Assembly (NCBI GenBank): GCA_019247895.1
Contig: JAFBAF010000102.1
Span: 1 to 48,860 of the forward strand
Length of the DNA stretch: 48,860 nucleotides
Origin: Parafilimonas sp.
Lineage (GTDB): Bacteria > Bacteroidota > Bacteroidia > Chitinophagales > Chitinophagaceae
Direction: 5' to 3'
Shown here: positions 47,524 through 48,860 of the stretch, piece after piece
How the letters are laid out: each line of letters begins with the position of its first letter
How positions within the stretch are numbered: the first letter of the stretch is position 1
The notes under the pieces: model-generated
Databases searched by the model: none
What the model saw: only the letters and a program-made list of their open reading frames with translations
Told to the model about the DNA's origin: nothing
Made by a program: the position numbers and the translations under genes

Positions 47524-48860
47524 ATGAAAGATGCCTGTTCTTATTACTACAAAAAAGATTTGCAATTGAATGCAAAAAATAAAATAATTTTTATATGCCT
47601 TATATGCTTTTGCCTCGGATCCTCAATAAAAACTTTTTCGCAAGACCAAAAGATAGCAGATAGTCTAAAACATATTTACGAGTTAAATGAGGTACAAGAT
47701 ACTGCAAGGTTAGAACTGCTTTTAAACTTATCCTTCAACGAGAATAGTGATCAAAATTTAGGGTTAAAATACTCTGATGAATTAATTGCCCTATCGCAGC
47801 GATCTAATAACACTAAATATCTGCAGGCCGGATACTTTATGCAGGGTTCAAAAGAAAGATTGCTCGGCAATTTAGACAAGGCTCTCGACGCTTTTTTTAA
47901 AAGCGCTAAACTCGCGGAACAATTACATAATCTTACAAATGCCGGGGATTCATATAGTTCCATTGCAGACATTTATTCTGTTGCGGGCAATCATGCAAAT
48001 GCAACTCAATATTACCATAAGGCCGTAGCTATACTCAGGCAATCAAATGATTCAATTCATTTAGCATCGGCACTTTTAAACTTTGCGGATGAATTTCTAA
48101 AAATCAAACAGTATGATTCAGCACTGCTGTATTTAAAAGAATCAAAATTAATTTTTGATAAGGCAGATTATTTAAGCGGGAAAGGTTATGTGCTTGGAGA
48201 AATTGGAATGGTGTACGCCGGTATGGGTAATAGTACGCTTGCTGAAAAAAATATAAATGATGCTGTCAAAATATTGGAAGAGGCACAGGATTATTACCCC
48301 ATTTGCGATTACCTTATTTCAATGAGCGATATATACCATGAAAAAAATGATTTACCAAAAGCTGTAGAGTATGCATCAAAAAGTTTGCAATTGGCGCAGC
48401 AGTACAAGTTGGTAGAACAAATAAGGAATGCAAGCCTTACATTATCCCGGTTATATGAAAAATCCGGTGATGTTAACGGGGCATTTACTTACTACAAAAA
48501 TTATATAATTTACAGGGATAGTTTAAACAACATTACATCCGTTGAAAAAATGGCTGACCTGCGTACAACATTCGAGGTGTCGCAAAAACAGGCAGAAGTA
48601 AACTTGCTCAATCAACAAAAAAGTAATCAAAGAAATATATTGGTTTCGCTTGCCGTTATACTTTGCCTCGCCATCATTATAATTTTCATTTCACTTAAAC
48701 ACAATAGGAATAAACAAAAAGCTTACACAATTTTAAATGAACAAAAACAGGAGACAGAAAAGCAAAAAGCAAAAGCAGAAAAGGCACTTAGTGAATTGCA
48801 GGTAACACAGAAGCAACTTATCCAGTCAGAAAAAATGGCTTCACTTGGCCAGCTTACAGC
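47524..48860 (+). CDS. TPR-containing sensor histidine kinase (5' part; continues beyond window)
   Basis: ATG at 47524 opens a frame with no stop to the window end: signal/TPR region, TM ILVSLAVILCLAIIIIFISL, coiled coil, then TQKQLIQSEKMASLGQLTA, the start of the usual HisKA box. Confidence 0.88.
   Translation, partial: MKDACSYYYKKDLQLNAKNKIIFICLICFCLGSSIKTFSQDQKIADSLKHIYELNEVQDTARLELLLNLSFNENSDQNLGLKYSDELIALSQRSNNTKYLQAGYFMQGSKERLLGNLDKALDAFFKSAKLAEQLHNLTNAGDSYSSIADIYSVAGNHANATQYYHKAVAILRQSNDSIHLASALLNFADEFLKIKQYDSALLYLKESKLIFDKADYLSGKGYVLGEIGMVYAGMGNSTLAEKNINDAVKILEEAQDYYPICDYLISMSDIYHEKNDLPKAVEYASKSLQLAQQYKLVEQIRNASLTLSRLYEKSGDVNGAFTYYKNYIIYRDSLNNITSVEKMADLRTTFEVSQKQAEVNLLNQQKSNQRNILVSLAVILCLAIIIIFISLKHNRNKQKAYTILNEQKQETEKQKAKAEKALSELQVTQKQLIQSEKMASLGQLT

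Noticed and set aside
1-48860. tRNA, rRNA or CRISPR arrays
   Set aside because: None recognised by eye on either strand; tRNAscan-SE, Infernal and a CRISPR finder would be needed to exclude them formally.

Overview
The window looks like a low-GC Bacteroidota chromosome, probably Chitinophagaceae-like. That placement is inferred from SPOR/T9SS-style C-termini, TAnnTTTG promoter boxes and the family repertoire, not from any search. Core metabolism includes ribBA, pgl, pdxA, purL and hldD/rfaD. The envelope set includes a porin, a TonB-type outer membrane protein, an OmpA protein, a PAP2 phosphatase and T9SS cargo. There is also an ECF42-type sigma factor behind three tandem YCII/DGPF genes, a LigD NHEJ ligase split at poly-A runs, a CDF transporter, several signalling proteins, and an accessory stretch from about 35.4 to 43.8 kb. 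The most interesting items are: (1) an orphan CAP12/TIR-STING-type TIR protein with a non-STING C-terminal domain at 38317-39102, flanked by repeats; (2) the LigD split at A9/A10 runs, where a -1 shift restores one long frame; (3) a palindromic repeat-like insertion read in frame inside purL; (4) a ~130-bp repeat family with inverted ends, two copies plus one diverged half copy; (5) a 711-aa protein with seven PLL-type lectin blades and no evident signal peptide; (6) the ECF42-YCII module with a terminator-like hairpin 8 nt before the sigma start codon; (7) a 27-bp exact intergenic repeat and a 21-bp tandem operator-like repeat. No rRNA, tRNA or CRISPR array was recognised by eye. All assignments come from reading motifs without database searches.
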